Both the position numbers and the translations under genes were made by a program. From positions 2,728,001-2,792,000 of the forward strand of contig NC_088939.1 in assembly GCF_033473495.1 (NCBI RefSeq): DNA of 64,000 bases, in the 5' to 3' direction. This document shows, one piece after another, positions 21,811 to 32,959 of this stretch. Position 1 is the stretch's first letter, and each line of letters opens with the position of its first letter. The notes below the pieces were generated by a model. That model worked only from the letters and a program-made list of their open reading frames with translations, was not told the origin of the DNA and made no database searches. The stretch comes from Cercospora beticola. Lineage: Eukaryota > Ascomycota > Dothideomycetes > Mycosphaerellales > Mycosphaerellaceae.

Positions 21811-23262
21811 AATCCGGTGCACATGGAAGAGATTGCAGGGCGTGTACACTGCTGACTATTCATATGACTCTGGCTCGTTGTGCGCCCATAATATTCGGCA
21901 TGCGGCGGATCAGATGTCAACAAAGCTGTGGCCCGTAAAGCTGGCTGGGATGGCTAGCTGGCGTTCTCGGTGGTCGGCGACAGCTTCACCCCCGTTCGGC
22001 GATGACTTCGTGCGTAGCAGGAACGGGCTGGAAATAAAGAAACCGGTTTGCTAAGCTGATAGCGTCACTACTGGAAGCGAGGATGAGAATATGGCGCGGA
22101 TGTGCTGAGCAGGTGCAGAAAGGCGAACGTGTTCTATTTCCTGCCTGCTGACGATGATGTCGCTGCACCATGTGCGCGAGCGCGCCTCTCTTCAGCCCTG
22201 TTTGACGGGCCGATGCCGAGGATCATCAAACCACTTTCTCCCTCACATGCTCTCCTATTGATTATTGTGCTGTGCCTGCGTGGTTCCCCCCTGGTGCGTC
22301 TGTTTGCTGACGAGGCCTTTGGCCTTCAGTGCATGAGCCAAGCGAGTCGGTCGCATCGAACTCACCTCAATCGAGAATACGGCGAATACGCAATACGAAA
22401 GCACTTTTCTCTTTTACGATTGGCTGGCGCGTTGCAGCCATTGGACAGAGCGAATGCGAGCGCACTTTCCTGCTGCCTGCCTGCAATGCGCCCACATCAA
22501 TGTGGAGTGCATATATTGCTCCATGACGACTGGCGTCCAGAGAAAATGCAGAATTGAATTGTGGACCAACCACAGAACTGTGCCGAATTCAAACCATCAT
22601 GCCAATGCTGCAGCGACAGCGACAAACAAGTTCCGGGCCCGGAAATGAAGTCGTCCGCGCGTGCCACGGTGGTCTGGACGAAGTCGAGTTCAGTAGACGA
22701 CGCTTGAGCCCCACCAGCAGAAACCACGTCCTTACATGCAAAGGTGAATTCTCCGACTTGCCTCAGATTCTGTCGGGAACAAGAATGAGGATCCGAGGCC
22801 GGCCTACCTCTGGGCAGCAAGATGGAGTCCCGGAGAGAATGAGATTTGCATGTTTCTCACGACCTTGATTCTTGACCTGTGTCTCTTGGAAAGTTGGAGT
22901 GCCTACAAATCGATGCGGAACGTAGAGGTACAAGGAGCAAAGAGATGCTGTATTTCCTCTAGCAAGGCACGCAGTTTTGAAAGCGCATAATTTGCGGCAC
23001 GGTTCTATTTTGCTTTCCGCCACGAGGCCAGGACAAGCGCGATGTCATTTCATATCGTGGCTATCAAGAGCGACATGGTTGGAGCGTAGGTCCAAGCTAG
23101 ACAAATACTCCCGTGAACTGTCAGGCAGCGTATGGCCAAGAGCGATGGCAGTGGCGAAATCAGGCAACGAAACTGCCAAGAGCGTCCTAGGAGCAGCTTA
23201 TACAAAGTCAATGTAGTTCACGACTATCGCGATTCCATTGCCATTGCAATTGCGACTCAAAA
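21811..23262. other. Gene-free region, 1.45 kb
   Basis: This is a divergent interval between OSH3 (minus) and a small plus-strand gene. Several frames of 60 to 150 codons occur on both strands, but they overlap each other and show no domain, signal peptide or splice pattern. It probably holds promoters and 5' UTRs. Confidence 0.55.
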
Positions 23263-23951
23263 ATGGCTTCTTCGAATGAGCACGCCAGCAATGATACGGA
23301 ACCAGGGCGCCTCTGCCCAATCTGCTGCGCAGCAGACATACCTTCCTCAGTAAAAACTCATTCCCTCCCTCACCCACTCCATCTCGAAATACAACTCACA
23401 AACAACAGGTCATAGACCACTTCATCACCTCAAACCAAGACTACCACAACCAACTCCTCTGTCATTTCGTACTCATTGACAGCATAACAGAAACCTACAC
23501 CACCGAAACCGAAATCGGCGACATGGAAGACGAACAAAACCGAACAATAACCTCTCCAGACTCACCCTTCAAAAACAAAACCCCAGCAGAATGCCAACGA
23601 CTACTTTTCAAATTACGTCAGGAAACAGAATCAGATATAGATTACACTTCCTTCGTAATCATGGACGAGAGGTCATTACGAGATGAGACGGTACTTCTGG
23701 TTCTAGCAGAAGATAAAGAATCCATTGAAGATGATGGGATTTGTTCTATTCGAGTCTCGTTCGAGATCGCGCAATGGCGTCTTGCGGGATATATGATTGG
23801 AGATTTGGATCCTGCGGAGGATAAATGGACGGCAGAAGAGAGGACGGAAGACAGGGTGTTGAGAGACGGGATGGATCTGGAATGTGGATGTCTTAGTCAA
23901 CGACTTCATGATGAGGGGAGGATGCATAGTAATAATGCAGGTGAGGGGTGA
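23263..23951 (+). CDS. Hypothetical protein, two exons
   Basis: Exon 1 (23263-23349) and exon 2 (23409-23951) are separated by a 59-nt intron (GTAAAA donor, ACAACAG acceptor). They join in phase to 209 residues. The N-terminus has a C-P-I-C-C cluster. The middle (FVIMDERSLRDETVLLVL) looks like a beta-strand/helix core, and the C-terminus is acidic and ends with C-G-C. The middle block vaguely recalls DUF6924 proteins, but I would not assign it. The intron phase match and the lack of stops through both exons support coding. Confidence 0.6.
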
Positions 23952-24719
23952 TGTGCGACGTGATGCAGGCATTGGCTTCGAGGAGTAAAGTTGAGTCAAT
24001 TTTATGCAGTTGAGGGATCATGCCAAACGGAGCAAGAACAGAACGGGAAGGACAGGACAGCTGGAAAGCTGGAAAGTAAAAGTGTTCAGGATCGATCTTT
24101 CGATTCAATGTTTGTACGTAATACAACATTCCTTCCATTCTCCACCTCCACCAAAATAACTTCTTCTTCCTTCGATTTGTGCCGTAGCAGGCGCCCTCGG
24201 CCACGAGAAAGAGAAACACACAACAGGGTATCATTCTCGCCGGTTGTCACACATGAGATAGTAAAGTACAAAGCAGACAGGAAAATCAACCCAATATCAA
24301 CAAAACTTTTTCGTGGTTTCCCAATGCCATGCCAGGCAAGGTTTCCTCCAAATACAAGAACGCCGTGATGCTTTTATGGTTGTTTGCTGCCGATTTCGAG
24401 GGGGTTGTCGGGCAGCTATGCATAGCCAAAGGGGGTTTGAAAATGTGCCCGACCGGGTAGAAAGTTGGTGAGAGTCAAAGCTCTCTCCATGAAAGGAGAA
24501 TCAGTCGCCGCCAGCGCCGTCGCTTTTTGATCATGCGAAATGATGCGAGAATCAAGAACCAGCTCGCTTAAAAAAGGTAGTTGTCGTTCGTAAAAAGGTC
24601 GTAAGAGAGATCGGTCTGCACAGCCAAGAAGAGGAAATCACCGAACGATCAGCAGCACTTGCTGATCGATCGAGGCGGCTGTGAGACATTGCAGCGTCCT
24701 AAAACGGAGCGTGCTTGGC
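23952..24719. other. Intergenic, convergent 3' regions
   Basis: This region lies between the stop of the hypothetical gene and the stop of the GRGGAGN-repeat gene. Short antisense frames are present without features. I expect 3' UTRs and polyadenylation signals. Confidence 0.6.
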
Positions 24720-25187
24720 CTACGATGAGCGTCGGCTGAAGATGGAGGAGAACATGCCGGACTCGCGTCGGGTGTTGGCAGGTCGGTCGGAGGAATCGCT
24801 TGCCGAAGAGCTGGTCGAGTTCTTGCGGAGGGATGAAGATGAGACGCGGTCGTCTTGAACGGTGTTGCCTGCGCCTCCACGGCCGATGCGATAGACTGGA
24901 GTGGCGGCAGTCTCGCGAGCCTTGAGCATCTCCTCGTCGAATTGGAAGATGTTCTCTTCAGTTTCGGTGATGGTGTTGCCCATGCCTCCGCGGCCGGTGG
25001 TCATTGTGCGCTTGAAAGGACGAGTGAGAGAAATGCGCGACGCTGGGCCAGTGGCGTTGTGGCCAGAAGTGAGATCCTCAGCCTTGTAGCGGTGGTAGTT
25101 GCCAGCGCCGCCACGTCCGCCCATGATGTAGCCTCCCGATCGGGGAACGGACGGGTGTGGTTCACAGACGGAGTATCGTGAAGACAT
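24720..25187 (-). CDS. GRGGAGN-repeat protein (DUF3602, Par32-like)
   Basis: The start is the ATG at 25187, giving 155 residues (MSSRYSVCEPHPSV). A frame extends upstream but the extra residues are not conserved-looking. Three glycine-rich motifs (GRGGAGNYH, GRGGMGNTI, GRGGAGNTV) are spaced by about 40-50 residues, and the C-terminus is serine-rich. This is the hallmark of DUF3602. In yeast the family member Par32 is phosphorylated downstream of TORC1/Npr1 and blocks ammonium transporters, with the repeats thought to plug the channel. A similar role in nitrogen control is plausible here but inferred only from the motif. Confidence 0.88.
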   Translation of the reverse strand: MSSRYSVCEPHPSVPRSGGYIMGGRGGAGNYHRYKAEDLTSGHNATGPASRISLTRPFKRTMTTGRGGMGNTITETEENIFQFDEEMLKARETAATPVYRIGRGGAGNTVQDDRVSSSSLRKNSTSSSASDSSDRPANTRRESGMFSSIFSRRSS

Positions 25188-27189
25188 TTCGAGTGTGTTG
25201 TGATGTGGCGTTGTATGTGAGAACGTGTAGAGTGTGGTGTGCAGTAGCGACACGAGACAGGTGGGTTGATAGCAGGTCCGTAGCAGTGGTGGCGTGTTGT
25301 TGTATATGTGAAGTGAGGAAGGAATGCGAGCACCTACCTGGGCAGGAATAATATACCTTTGTCACTGCGTCTCTTGGTCCTCCGCATTGACGGGGCCCAC
25401 GGTCGCCAGTGATCAAGGCAGATCCATCACGCGGCCAGCTGGGTTCCTTGGCTGGGAACGCGCTTTGCAGTTAACTGCTAGAGGCAAAAATCTCTGAGCG
25501 CTGGCTGAGGTGTCTCTCACGTACCGCAGCTAAGCGACTAGCGGCAAATCCGTGTGAAGAGGCTCCGGGGGCGTCTGGGCGCGTGAATGGCGTCGTCTGC
25601 GAAAAATTTTGCGCCCATGATTCGCCTTCGCAGCGTCACTGCGCCATGCCCACACGTCCATGATGGCATGTCCAGGTGTTTTGGCGACGATAGCATCATC
25701 CTGGGCCTGCTTTCGCTCATCATTGTGACTGGCGATGTCCGGAATTGCAAGTCACAGGTCACGCCTCCGCCACGGCTCCCAAGTCATGTGTGCACGCAAG
25801 CGCCGTCTTAATTCGCTCGGCAACGTCCCGCCTAGTTTCCTGGGGGTAACAGAAACCGCTGCCAGAGTTTCTATTACCCCCTCAGAACTCACGATGTTTC
25901 CTCTTTTGTACTGGCGTGACGACACTTTGATGGTGCATCATGCTGAGGAGCGAGCACGCTCTCTCTCCGCGTGATCCAGGTGCTCGCTTGCTCCGACTGC
26001 TTGGCAGCGCCCGCCCACGTGTCGCGCATCGCCATCTCGGACTGGGAGGAGCATCATTCCCTCTCAGAACCATCTGGAACGCCGTCTGACTGCTGCAGGA
26101 ACAGACGCCGCATGCGGACCACCTTCTGCTTTGCGATCAAGGAGAGAAGCCCGAACAGCAATGATCTGGCAGTGCAGCTCGATCCTCCGCATATTCCATC
26201 ACAGAGCCAGGTGGGCGGGCCAAATTCCGAAGCCCGAACGTTTTTACATAGCCATCGAGATGTCTCTATCCACATGCACCCACCGACGCACTACGTTGTC
26301 ACGAGTATTCTGAGGCACGCACAAACGCATCTGGCGCCCATTGTCGCCATTTTAGCGCCGGTAAATGTAGTCAGCAGATCCATCACAAAGCAGTCAGTCC
26401 AGCAAGGACATCCTAATTCACTGGCCTAGACTTCCGCAGCGTTTCGCGATTGGCTCGTGTCCGGACAATGTGCGAGCGGGGGGTCAATGGCCAAATGAAG
26501 AATGCTTTTGGCACTGTAGCATTGTGCTCAGCAAGTCACGACAAATTGTTCTGATCAAGTTTTGGTCTCGGGTGTCCAATGTGGCTCTCGTGGACGCGAC
26601 CATCGATACGGGCATTGCATGGCACGCCTATCTGCTCTGTCGTGCTACTTTGGACTGTTACTTTCATCACTCTTCAAATCTCCTGTCTTCTCAGGTCGGT
26701 CACCGGCACCACAGCAGCCACGTTTATGGTGCTCAGTGGCTCGTCGCTTCCCCGCAAGCCAAGGTCTAGCGTTGTGCGGTGAGCGGAGACGGTGCTCTCC
26801 ATGTGCAGCCTTGCCGTACCTGAGACTAGACCGCGACGCTAGTACGTGATGGTTAAGTAAAAGTTGATCTGCTGCTCCGCTGTTTTGCAGCTCTAGTAGC
26901 ATGACGCCGTCTCCACGATGCTACATCCTCATCCACCACCGGAAGCACGTTTGTGCCTCGAAGCCCGCTGATGCGGACGTTGAACTAATCAGAGGACGAC
27001 ACGAAGGGGTAGCAGCGGTGTTACGAGGAGGTTCGGATCGAGCTGTCAGCAACTCATGGGGTCGTCGTGCTTGGCTGCAGGTGGTGTAGAGGCCGTCGAT
27101 GTCGTTGGGGGTCGTGGAGAGCATGAACCGTGCGGAGCCGCGTTCGAATGGAATCATTGAAAGTAGCCGCTGGGGTATCTTACGCATGC
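25188..27189. other. Gene-free region, 2 kb
   Basis: This is the largest region without a supportable gene: the promoter side of the DUF3602 gene, then sequence up to the 3' end of ARP1. Open frames up to 152 codons exist but show no domains or intron structure. A strong inverted repeat at 25842-25881 is annotated separately. Confidence 0.6.
25842..25881. repeat. Inverted repeat, 15-bp arms, 10-base loop
   Basis: The left arm GGGGGTAACAGAAAC (25842-25856) and right arm GTTTCTATTACCCCC (25867-25881) pair with one mismatch around the loop CGCTGCCAGA. No open frame or gene includes it. A hairpin like this could mark the end of a small non-autonomous element, a transcription terminator or a protein-binding palindrome, but the sequence alone does not decide. 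Confidence 0.75.
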
Positions 27190-28460
27190 TCAAGCAAACT
27201 TCTGGTGGATAATGTCCGGGTCTGGTACGCATTAGCTAATACACCCGATGACGATCGAGGGTATGGGGATCGTGACTTACTCTCATGCCAATCATCAATC
27301 GTCACATACATCTTCCTGAATGTGCTCAAGCCAGCCAGGATACTGCCTCCGATCCACGTGCTCCACAGTCTCTCGGGAGGCGCAAATATCTTGATGCGCA
27401 TGTCCTTGACTGCCAGGCGCTGGACTTCGTGGAGCAGCCTATCACCGAATCCTTTGATCATTGTCGAACCGCCGGAAAGCACAATGTTGCCGAATAGCGC
27501 CTTGCGCAGGTCCATGTCAGTGCGATTGATCGAATCCACGACAATTTGATGCAGACCGGGCCATTCGAGTCCGATCAATTCCGGCTCGAAGAGAATCTCT
27601 GTTGCTCGGAATCTCTCTGAGCCGATCTTCAACTTCTTGCCATCAGGTAGCGTATACTCGATGGTCTTGCTCTCCCCGCCGCGGTTGCTGGCATTCAGCC
27701 ATTCCTTTTCCTCTTTCTTGGGGTCCAGAGCAACATATGACACCTTCTCTTTGATCTGCTTGACGATCTCTTTCTCGGCACTGGTGTGGAATACGTTGCC
27801 TCCCTTCCTCAATAGTCGCTGCAGCTCTTCCGTGACATCTCGTCCAGCCACGTCTATCCGCCGTATGCTGTTTGGGATCGCGAAGCCTTCGTAGACTGGC
27901 ACGGCGTGCGACACTCCGTCACCAGCATCCAGCACAATACCTGTTGTTCGTCCAGAAGCATATAGCGAAAGCACAGCCTGTATTGACGTGTACAGAGCAG
28001 GCACGTTGAAGGTCTCGAACAGGATTTGCGCGGCCATATCCCGATTGGCACGTGGGTTGAGAGGTGCTTCGGTGAGCAGAATGGGGTGCTGTGCGTATGT
28101 TAGTCCAACAATGCCGAACGCTGCCACCTTCGTCGACTGACCTCAGCCTCGACATACCTCTTCACTCAGCGTTTTCAGCTCATCTGTGTAGATGTGGTGC
28201 CAGATCTTCTCCATGTCGTCCCAGTCGGTGACTATGCCATGTTCCAAGGGGTAGCGGAGCTTGAGTAGTCCTCGCAACTCTTCCGCGCGCTTTCCTATGA
28301 AGACATCACCTTCTAATCCTCCTGCAAGTACCCGTAGATGTTTCGGGCGGCCGACGAAGGACGGAAAGTAGCTGCGTGGTTTGTCCTCGCCAGCATATCC
28401 GGCTCGAATGGTGCCGCTGCCATTGTCGATGACGATGGGCGTGTTGTGCAGGTCGCCCAT
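27190..28460 (-). CDS. ARP1: Actin-related protein 1 (centractin), dynactin filament subunit
   Basis: Three exons (28460-28158, 28088-27281, 27221-27190) join to 1143 nt, giving 380 residues, as expected for Arp1. The first exon has the actin-fold phosphate loop [14 protein letters not shown] and F-P-S-F-V-G-R-P-K. The second has [23 protein letters not shown] and [13 protein letters not shown]. The tiny third exon supplies the C-terminus [10 protein letters not shown], typical of actins. Arp1 forms the short filament of dynactin, which couples dynein to cargo and positions nuclei in hyphae. Introns are 69 and 59 nt. Confidence 0.95.
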
Positions 28461-29047
28461 AGTCGCGAAGTCTTGCTGTTGCCGTCGGGCAGCGTACTAC
28501 CGGCGAGTTCGTATCATATAGCGCGGTCGTGAATGCGTGGTGGAGTGGTCGCGACGCGCTGGATGTTTCGTTGTTGATTGACGTGCCGAACTTCCGCCGA
28601 CCGCCTCACTTGCAATTTCACAGTCTCTCTGTGGAAGTGACGTTCTGCTTCCCCACACAAACAGCGATCACATTCCAGGTCGGCTTGAGCAGCAATGCGG
28701 CCGGTGAGCGACAACATGGTCGAATAGGCAGCTATCGACGCTAAGTCAGGCACAGGATCCTGTCGGTGCTAGAAATTCCCGTGCGCATCTTCAGGATGCG
28801 GAAACACCCAAACTCAGCTCTACCCAATCTCCGGGACCGAGTATATGAGCTTCCTGTAAGTCTGCATCGACAATTCTGATAGCATCCTTACACACAGCCG
28901 CATCACTACGATCGACTTCGTTCCAGCAGATTCAAGCCACACCAATCCGACCCAAGCGAGTGCAGCAACTTCCAATCACAACAGGACAGGAACAAGGGTT
29001 CAAAAGCAAGCGCAACCGCAGAACTATCTCAAGACAACACAACAGCA
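28461..29047. other. Divergent intergenic region
   Basis: This is the shared upstream region of ARP1 (minus) and the DUF4267 gene (plus). A CA-rich stretch just before 29048 is a typical fungal 5' UTR. No other gene is supported. Confidence 0.6.
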
Positions 29048-29437
29048 ATGTCTATCTCACAATCGAACTGGATTCGCTATGTCTGCGGAGCTTTTGGCGC
29101 AATCTTCATCGGCTTCGGAATCAACTGTTTGGTCAACCCAGTCCTAGCTCTGTCCTTCTTCGAGCTCTCCTACTCGGACTTGCCAGATCAGAGAATGTTC
29201 GCCGACGCCATGCTCATGGCATATGGCTATCGAGATTGCTTCATGGGATTCGCAATGTTGGCACCAGCATACTATGGAAGCCCAAAAGCCCTAGGCTGGA
29301 TCATGTTGGCAGCAAGCAGTGTCGCCGCCGTAGACGGCTGGGTCTGCTACTCGATCGTCGGAGCTGGAGAAATGAACCATTGGGGCTACGCGCCCATGTT
29401 GGCTATAGTCGGCGCTCCGTTGATTGCAGGCCTTTGA
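29048..29437 (+). CDS. DUF4267 integral membrane protein
   Basis: This is a single-exon protein of 129 residues with four predicted hydrophobic helices (about 10-32, 56-78, 83-101, 112-128). Conserved-looking stretches are Y-G-Y-R-D-C-F-M-G and A-V-D-G-W, which fit the DUF4267 family of small fungal and bacterial membrane proteins. The function is unknown; some members lie in metabolite clusters, but no cluster is apparent here. Confidence 0.8.
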   Translation: MSISQSNWIRYVCGAFGAIFIGFGINCLVNPVLALSFFELSYSDLPDQRMFADAMLMAYGYRDCFMGFAMLAPAYYGSPKALGWIMLAASSVAAVDGWVCYSIVGAGEMNHWGYAPMLAIVGAPLIAGL

Positions 29438-29826
29438 GAATGAATTGAGCGAGAGTGAATAGAGTGACTGACTCCGCGCCAACAGGTATCAAGCGCAGGA
29501 AAGATAACTCCGAATACCATGTGATGTACATATATCTCAAATCGAGTCCAAACATCAATCATTGCCTCTCAAGTTCTCTTCCTTGCGGCAATCACGGCTC
29601 CTTGCTGCGTCTCTCATGCCGCAGCAGGAGCCTTTGATATGCACTTATGTGCCTCAGGCAGCAATTTTCAGCTGGTGACCCTGCCCGAGACCTCGGCTGC
29701 CGGATCTCGACTTCACGCCTTGACGACTCAGCACATAAGTATTCGAGTTCACAGTACCTTCTGAGGTAGTTGAAAGAGAAGGAATAGGAAACGATACGAA
29801 GCGCACAAATCACAGATCAATTCATC
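29438..29826. other. Intergenic, promoter of the dienoyl-CoA isomerase gene
   Basis: This interval follows the DUF4267 stop and precedes the isomerase start on the same strand. No coding frame is supported. Confidence 0.6.
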
Positions 29827-30739
29827 ATGGCACCACAAGACTACAGCTGCGAGTTCTTCAACGTAACGCAACCCATCGAAAATGTCGCAGTCGTCGAAAT
29901 CGACCGGCCCAAAAAGCTCAACTCCTTCACCAGCCAAATGTTCACAGACCTAGGCAACATCTTCAAGAAACTCTCTCACGATCCAGACGTCCGAGCTATT
30001 GTTCTTACAGCCGTGGGAGACCGAGCCTTCACAGCTGGATTAGACGTCACAGCCGCCGCCGATGGACCTCTCATCAAAGGCTCAGGAGCTGGAGAAGAAC
30101 GAGATACTGCCCGGAAAGCATGGGACCTCCGTCGGCATATCAAGGAAATCCAAGAACCTGTCAGCGAGATCGAAAAGTGTGAGAAGCCTGTTATTTGTGT
30201 CATGCATGGCATTTCCTATGGCGCCGCTATTGATATTAGCACATGTTGCGACGTAAGAATATGTTCGAACGATACAACGTTCTCTGTGAGAGAGGTTGCG
30301 ATCGGTCTTGCTGCAGATGTTGGCACTCTGACTCGATTACCTCATACCCTGGTGCCGATGAGCTGGATTAAGGATATTTGTTTGACTGCAAGAGATTTCA
30401 GCGCCGAGGAGGCGTTGAGGATGGGATTTGTCAGTGGAGTGTATGACAACAAGAAGGCCGCATTGGACAGAGGATTAGAGCTGGCGAAATTGATTGCTGA
30501 GAAGAGCCCAATTGCTGTGCAAGGGACCAAGGCTGTGATCAACTACTCGAGAGATCATTCTGTTGAAGATGGTAAGTGGCCTGAGTTCGTGCTTTTCTTG
30601 ATTGTGTCTAACAATGTCTGCAGGTCTCGACTACATTGCTGTTTGGAACGCCGCCATGCTTCAGACAAAGGATGTCAGCGACGCTCTCCTGGCTGGTTTG
30701 GGGAAAAACAAAAGGAAGCCCGTGTTCGCAAAACTATGA
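29827..30739 (+). CDS. Peroxisomal delta(3,5)-delta(2,4)-dienoyl-CoA isomerase (crotonase family)
   Basis: Exon 1 (29827-30571) and exon 2 (30624-30739), split by a 52-nt intron (GTAAGT...CTGCAG), give 286 residues. Crotonase features are the oxyanion-hole segments A-F-T-A-G-L-D-V and H-G-I-S-Y-G-A-A-I-D. The three acidic catalytic positions of ECH1-type isomerases are kept: D in C-D-V-R-I, E in V-R-E-V-A-I-G and D in L-A-A-D-V-G-T-L. The protein ends A-K-L, a peroxisomal PTS1 signal supplied only by the second exon. It should isomerise dienoyl-CoA during beta-oxidation of unsaturated fatty acids with odd-position double bonds. Confidence 0.92.
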
Positions 30740-31300
30740 GGTATCTAATAAGAGATCTGGAAGGAATGGACATTTTATATCATAATTCCGGCCGTGCAGC
30801 TTGAAAGTTGAGCAAAACCATGCAGTTGCAGTGTGCTCCTGCCCAAGACCATGCGTTGTATTCTCGCCACATCAAGGGTTTCCCGAGGCATGTAGCTCTA
30901 CTGCTGGAAAGCTCAGAAGCCAGCATCAGAAGTGAGTATTCATGTCCAGATTAAGTACACGGACATCTGATCCGCCATCTAGTGAATGAAAGCAACTTCA
31001 AGGGGCTGACCTAGCTTCTTATTCACTCGCTACTCACCTATTATTCACTACCTCTGTGAGTCATAAATGCTCTTTTGATTGTCAACAGCCTGTCTTCTTT
31101 CGCTTTGCACTCTCAGCGCAAGAACATCCGCTCCGAGCATTCAGCAACAGTGATCCCAAATCGAATTCCAAACACTTCACCTCCTCCTGGTCTGCTACTC
31201 GAGCAGTATTAGAACTTGACCCGATCGCAGAGGTACTGAACAAGGTACGTATTGCTGGAAAGTGCTCGCATCTCGAACATCACTAAGCATTCAGAAACAG
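30740..31300. other. Intergenic with a 5' UTR intron of the next gene
   Basis: Most of this is 3' UTR and promoter sequence. The segment 31245-31300 looks like an intron (GTACGT donor, AACAG acceptor) ending directly at the ATG of the next gene. The frame upstream of it is open but has no ATG, so I read it as an untranslated exon. Confidence 0.55.
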
Positions 31301-31718
31301 ATGGCAGACCTCACGGAAGGCTTGCTGCTCCTACTCGAGCACAAGACCGGCAAATACTACGAGCAAACGGGAAAAGAGAGGATGACCCCACACGGACATG
31401 CTGCAGTCGAAGAGATCGAGTTGGTGATCATGCTCTCGAAAAGTGAGTTCATGATTTGTAACAGTTCTTGACTGAGCACTAACTCCCATGCTAGACCCAG
31501 ACATCCGCGTGTGCCGCAAGGCCATCGAACCAGGCAAGACGACCATCGAGATCTACAAATCCGACTTGTACAACAAGGAGGAGAAAGCTGCGTTGGGCGA
31601 GAAGGCGGAGTCGAAGGAGGAGGTTCCGTGGCTGGAATTCCTGGGCTATGCGTATGCTGGCCACAAGTTCACGGAGGTCGTGATCCTTGTGCCAGAGGAC
31701 GTCGCGAAGCCGAAGTAG
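31301..31718 (+). CDS. Small hypothetical protein, two coding exons
   Basis: Exons 31301-31442 and 31495-31718 (52-nt intron, GTGAGT donor) join to 366 nt, giving 121 residues (MADLTEGLLLLLEHKTGKYY). The protein is acidic, helical at the start, with a lysine-rich middle (KEEKAALGEKAESKEE) and a hydrophobic strand near the end (FTEVVILVPEDV). There is no signal peptide, membrane segment or known domain. Splice phase agreement and continuous coding support the model. The function is unknown. Confidence 0.65.
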
Positions 31719-31937
31719 TGGTGTGCCGGTCTGCCGATGGGCAGAGTGGATAAGGCTGGCAGCCGGTTGCAATGCCTCCTTCTATGTTACAGAAGAGGTG
31801 CCGACTGTTCCTCCAGCAGGCAGCAGCGAGAGGGGCAGAATGCAGAGCATTGAGTACATTCAAAGACTTCATATTACAGTATCGTACACAGCATAACATT
31901 GGACGCGAAGAGCGCAGCTCATGAATGAAACCCCGCT

Positions 31938-32959
31938 TCAACCAAACAAGACCCGTCCCAGCTTATCTTCATACGGTCTCTCGTGATTCATATAGTTATA
32001 GCTGCTCAATGTGATTAGCCACACGCTCCAAAGCATCACGATTTGTAGACTTACTGTGTATTATGACCATGCACGATATCAAAACCACCTTGTGGTGCCC
32101 AATAATCCTCCATCTCCAGTCGATGCTTCGATTTTGGCTTTCCTTCAGCCAGCCTGAGCTTTTCGAAGAAAACATAAGCAGCATAAAAGACGCAAGATGT
32201 GTTGCCATGCCTCGGACCTCGTTTGGATCGAAAGTCGGTCAGCTGCTTGCTTTGAATATGAGTCCCGGCAGGTAGCTGTGCTACCAGCTCGCGGCAGAAA
32301 GACGCTTGAGTGACACCAGGATTCACCAGATACGCATTGATTTTCTTGCGAATCTCATCGCAAGTGTCGAAGATAGGGACAGATCTGCTCTCCTCGCCAG
32401 GAAGGCGAATCGTGCTGATGTCGGCGTGTGTTTGCGATGGGTTGTTGCCTCCAGCTCCAGCAGTAGAGACTGAGGGAGAAGTCTTCGCCTTCTTAGTTGT
32501 TTTGATGCCAGCGAGTTCTCGCCTTTTGAAGAATCTCCAGGCATTGCCATAGGTAGAATTTGCCTCTCCGGCCATGCTGCCATTCTGAGTCAGGAATCTG
32601 TTCAGGCTGTTCGGAGCTACGCGGATGGCATCTGCAAATTCCCCCTTCTTCATTTCTCCGGAGTCCAAGAATCTCCTTATCATTCCGCGGACTTGGTTAC
32701 ATGATTTGTCAACCGCCATGTTGTCCACATCGAAGTCATCTAGATTCGACAAGGGAGTGTCTAGCGCTTTGCGCTTCGTACCCATCATGGTGGATGGCTT
32801 GCTAATGTCGTTGAGGTCAACTTGATAGTTTGATTTGGCAAAAGATGCTCGAGCCACTTCGATCTGGGCTGTGTTCGTTGCAGGTACAATTTCTTGAGTT
32901 CGAGGTGGCTGAACATTAGCGACTTGAGAGGTCACATCTCCGAGTACTGATCGAAACAT
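31938..32959 (-). CDS. Fungal protein with two DUF7726-like domains
   Basis: Exon 1 (32959-32055) and a short last exon (32001-31938) flank a 53-nt intron with GTAAGT donor and CTAATCAC branch-like site. Together they give 322 residues. The last exon adds a conserved-looking tail (R-P-Y-E-D-K-L-G-R-V). Two similar modules are visible. The first (about 84-150) has F-L-D-S-G-E-M-K-K-G-E-F, N-R-F-L and Y-G-N-A-W-R-F-F-K-R-R-E. The second (about 198-285) has I-R-K-K-I-N-A-Y-L, V-T-Q-A-S-F-C-R-E-L and S-C-V-F-Y-A-A-Y-V-F-F-E-K. This looks like a helix-turn-helix-type fold and suggests a nuclear regulator, but no function is established. Confidence 0.82.

Noticed and set aside
31056..31286. Upstream coding extension of the small hypothetical gene
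   Set aside because: The frame has no ATG and begins only with GTG. It fits an untranslated first exon joined across 31245-31300.
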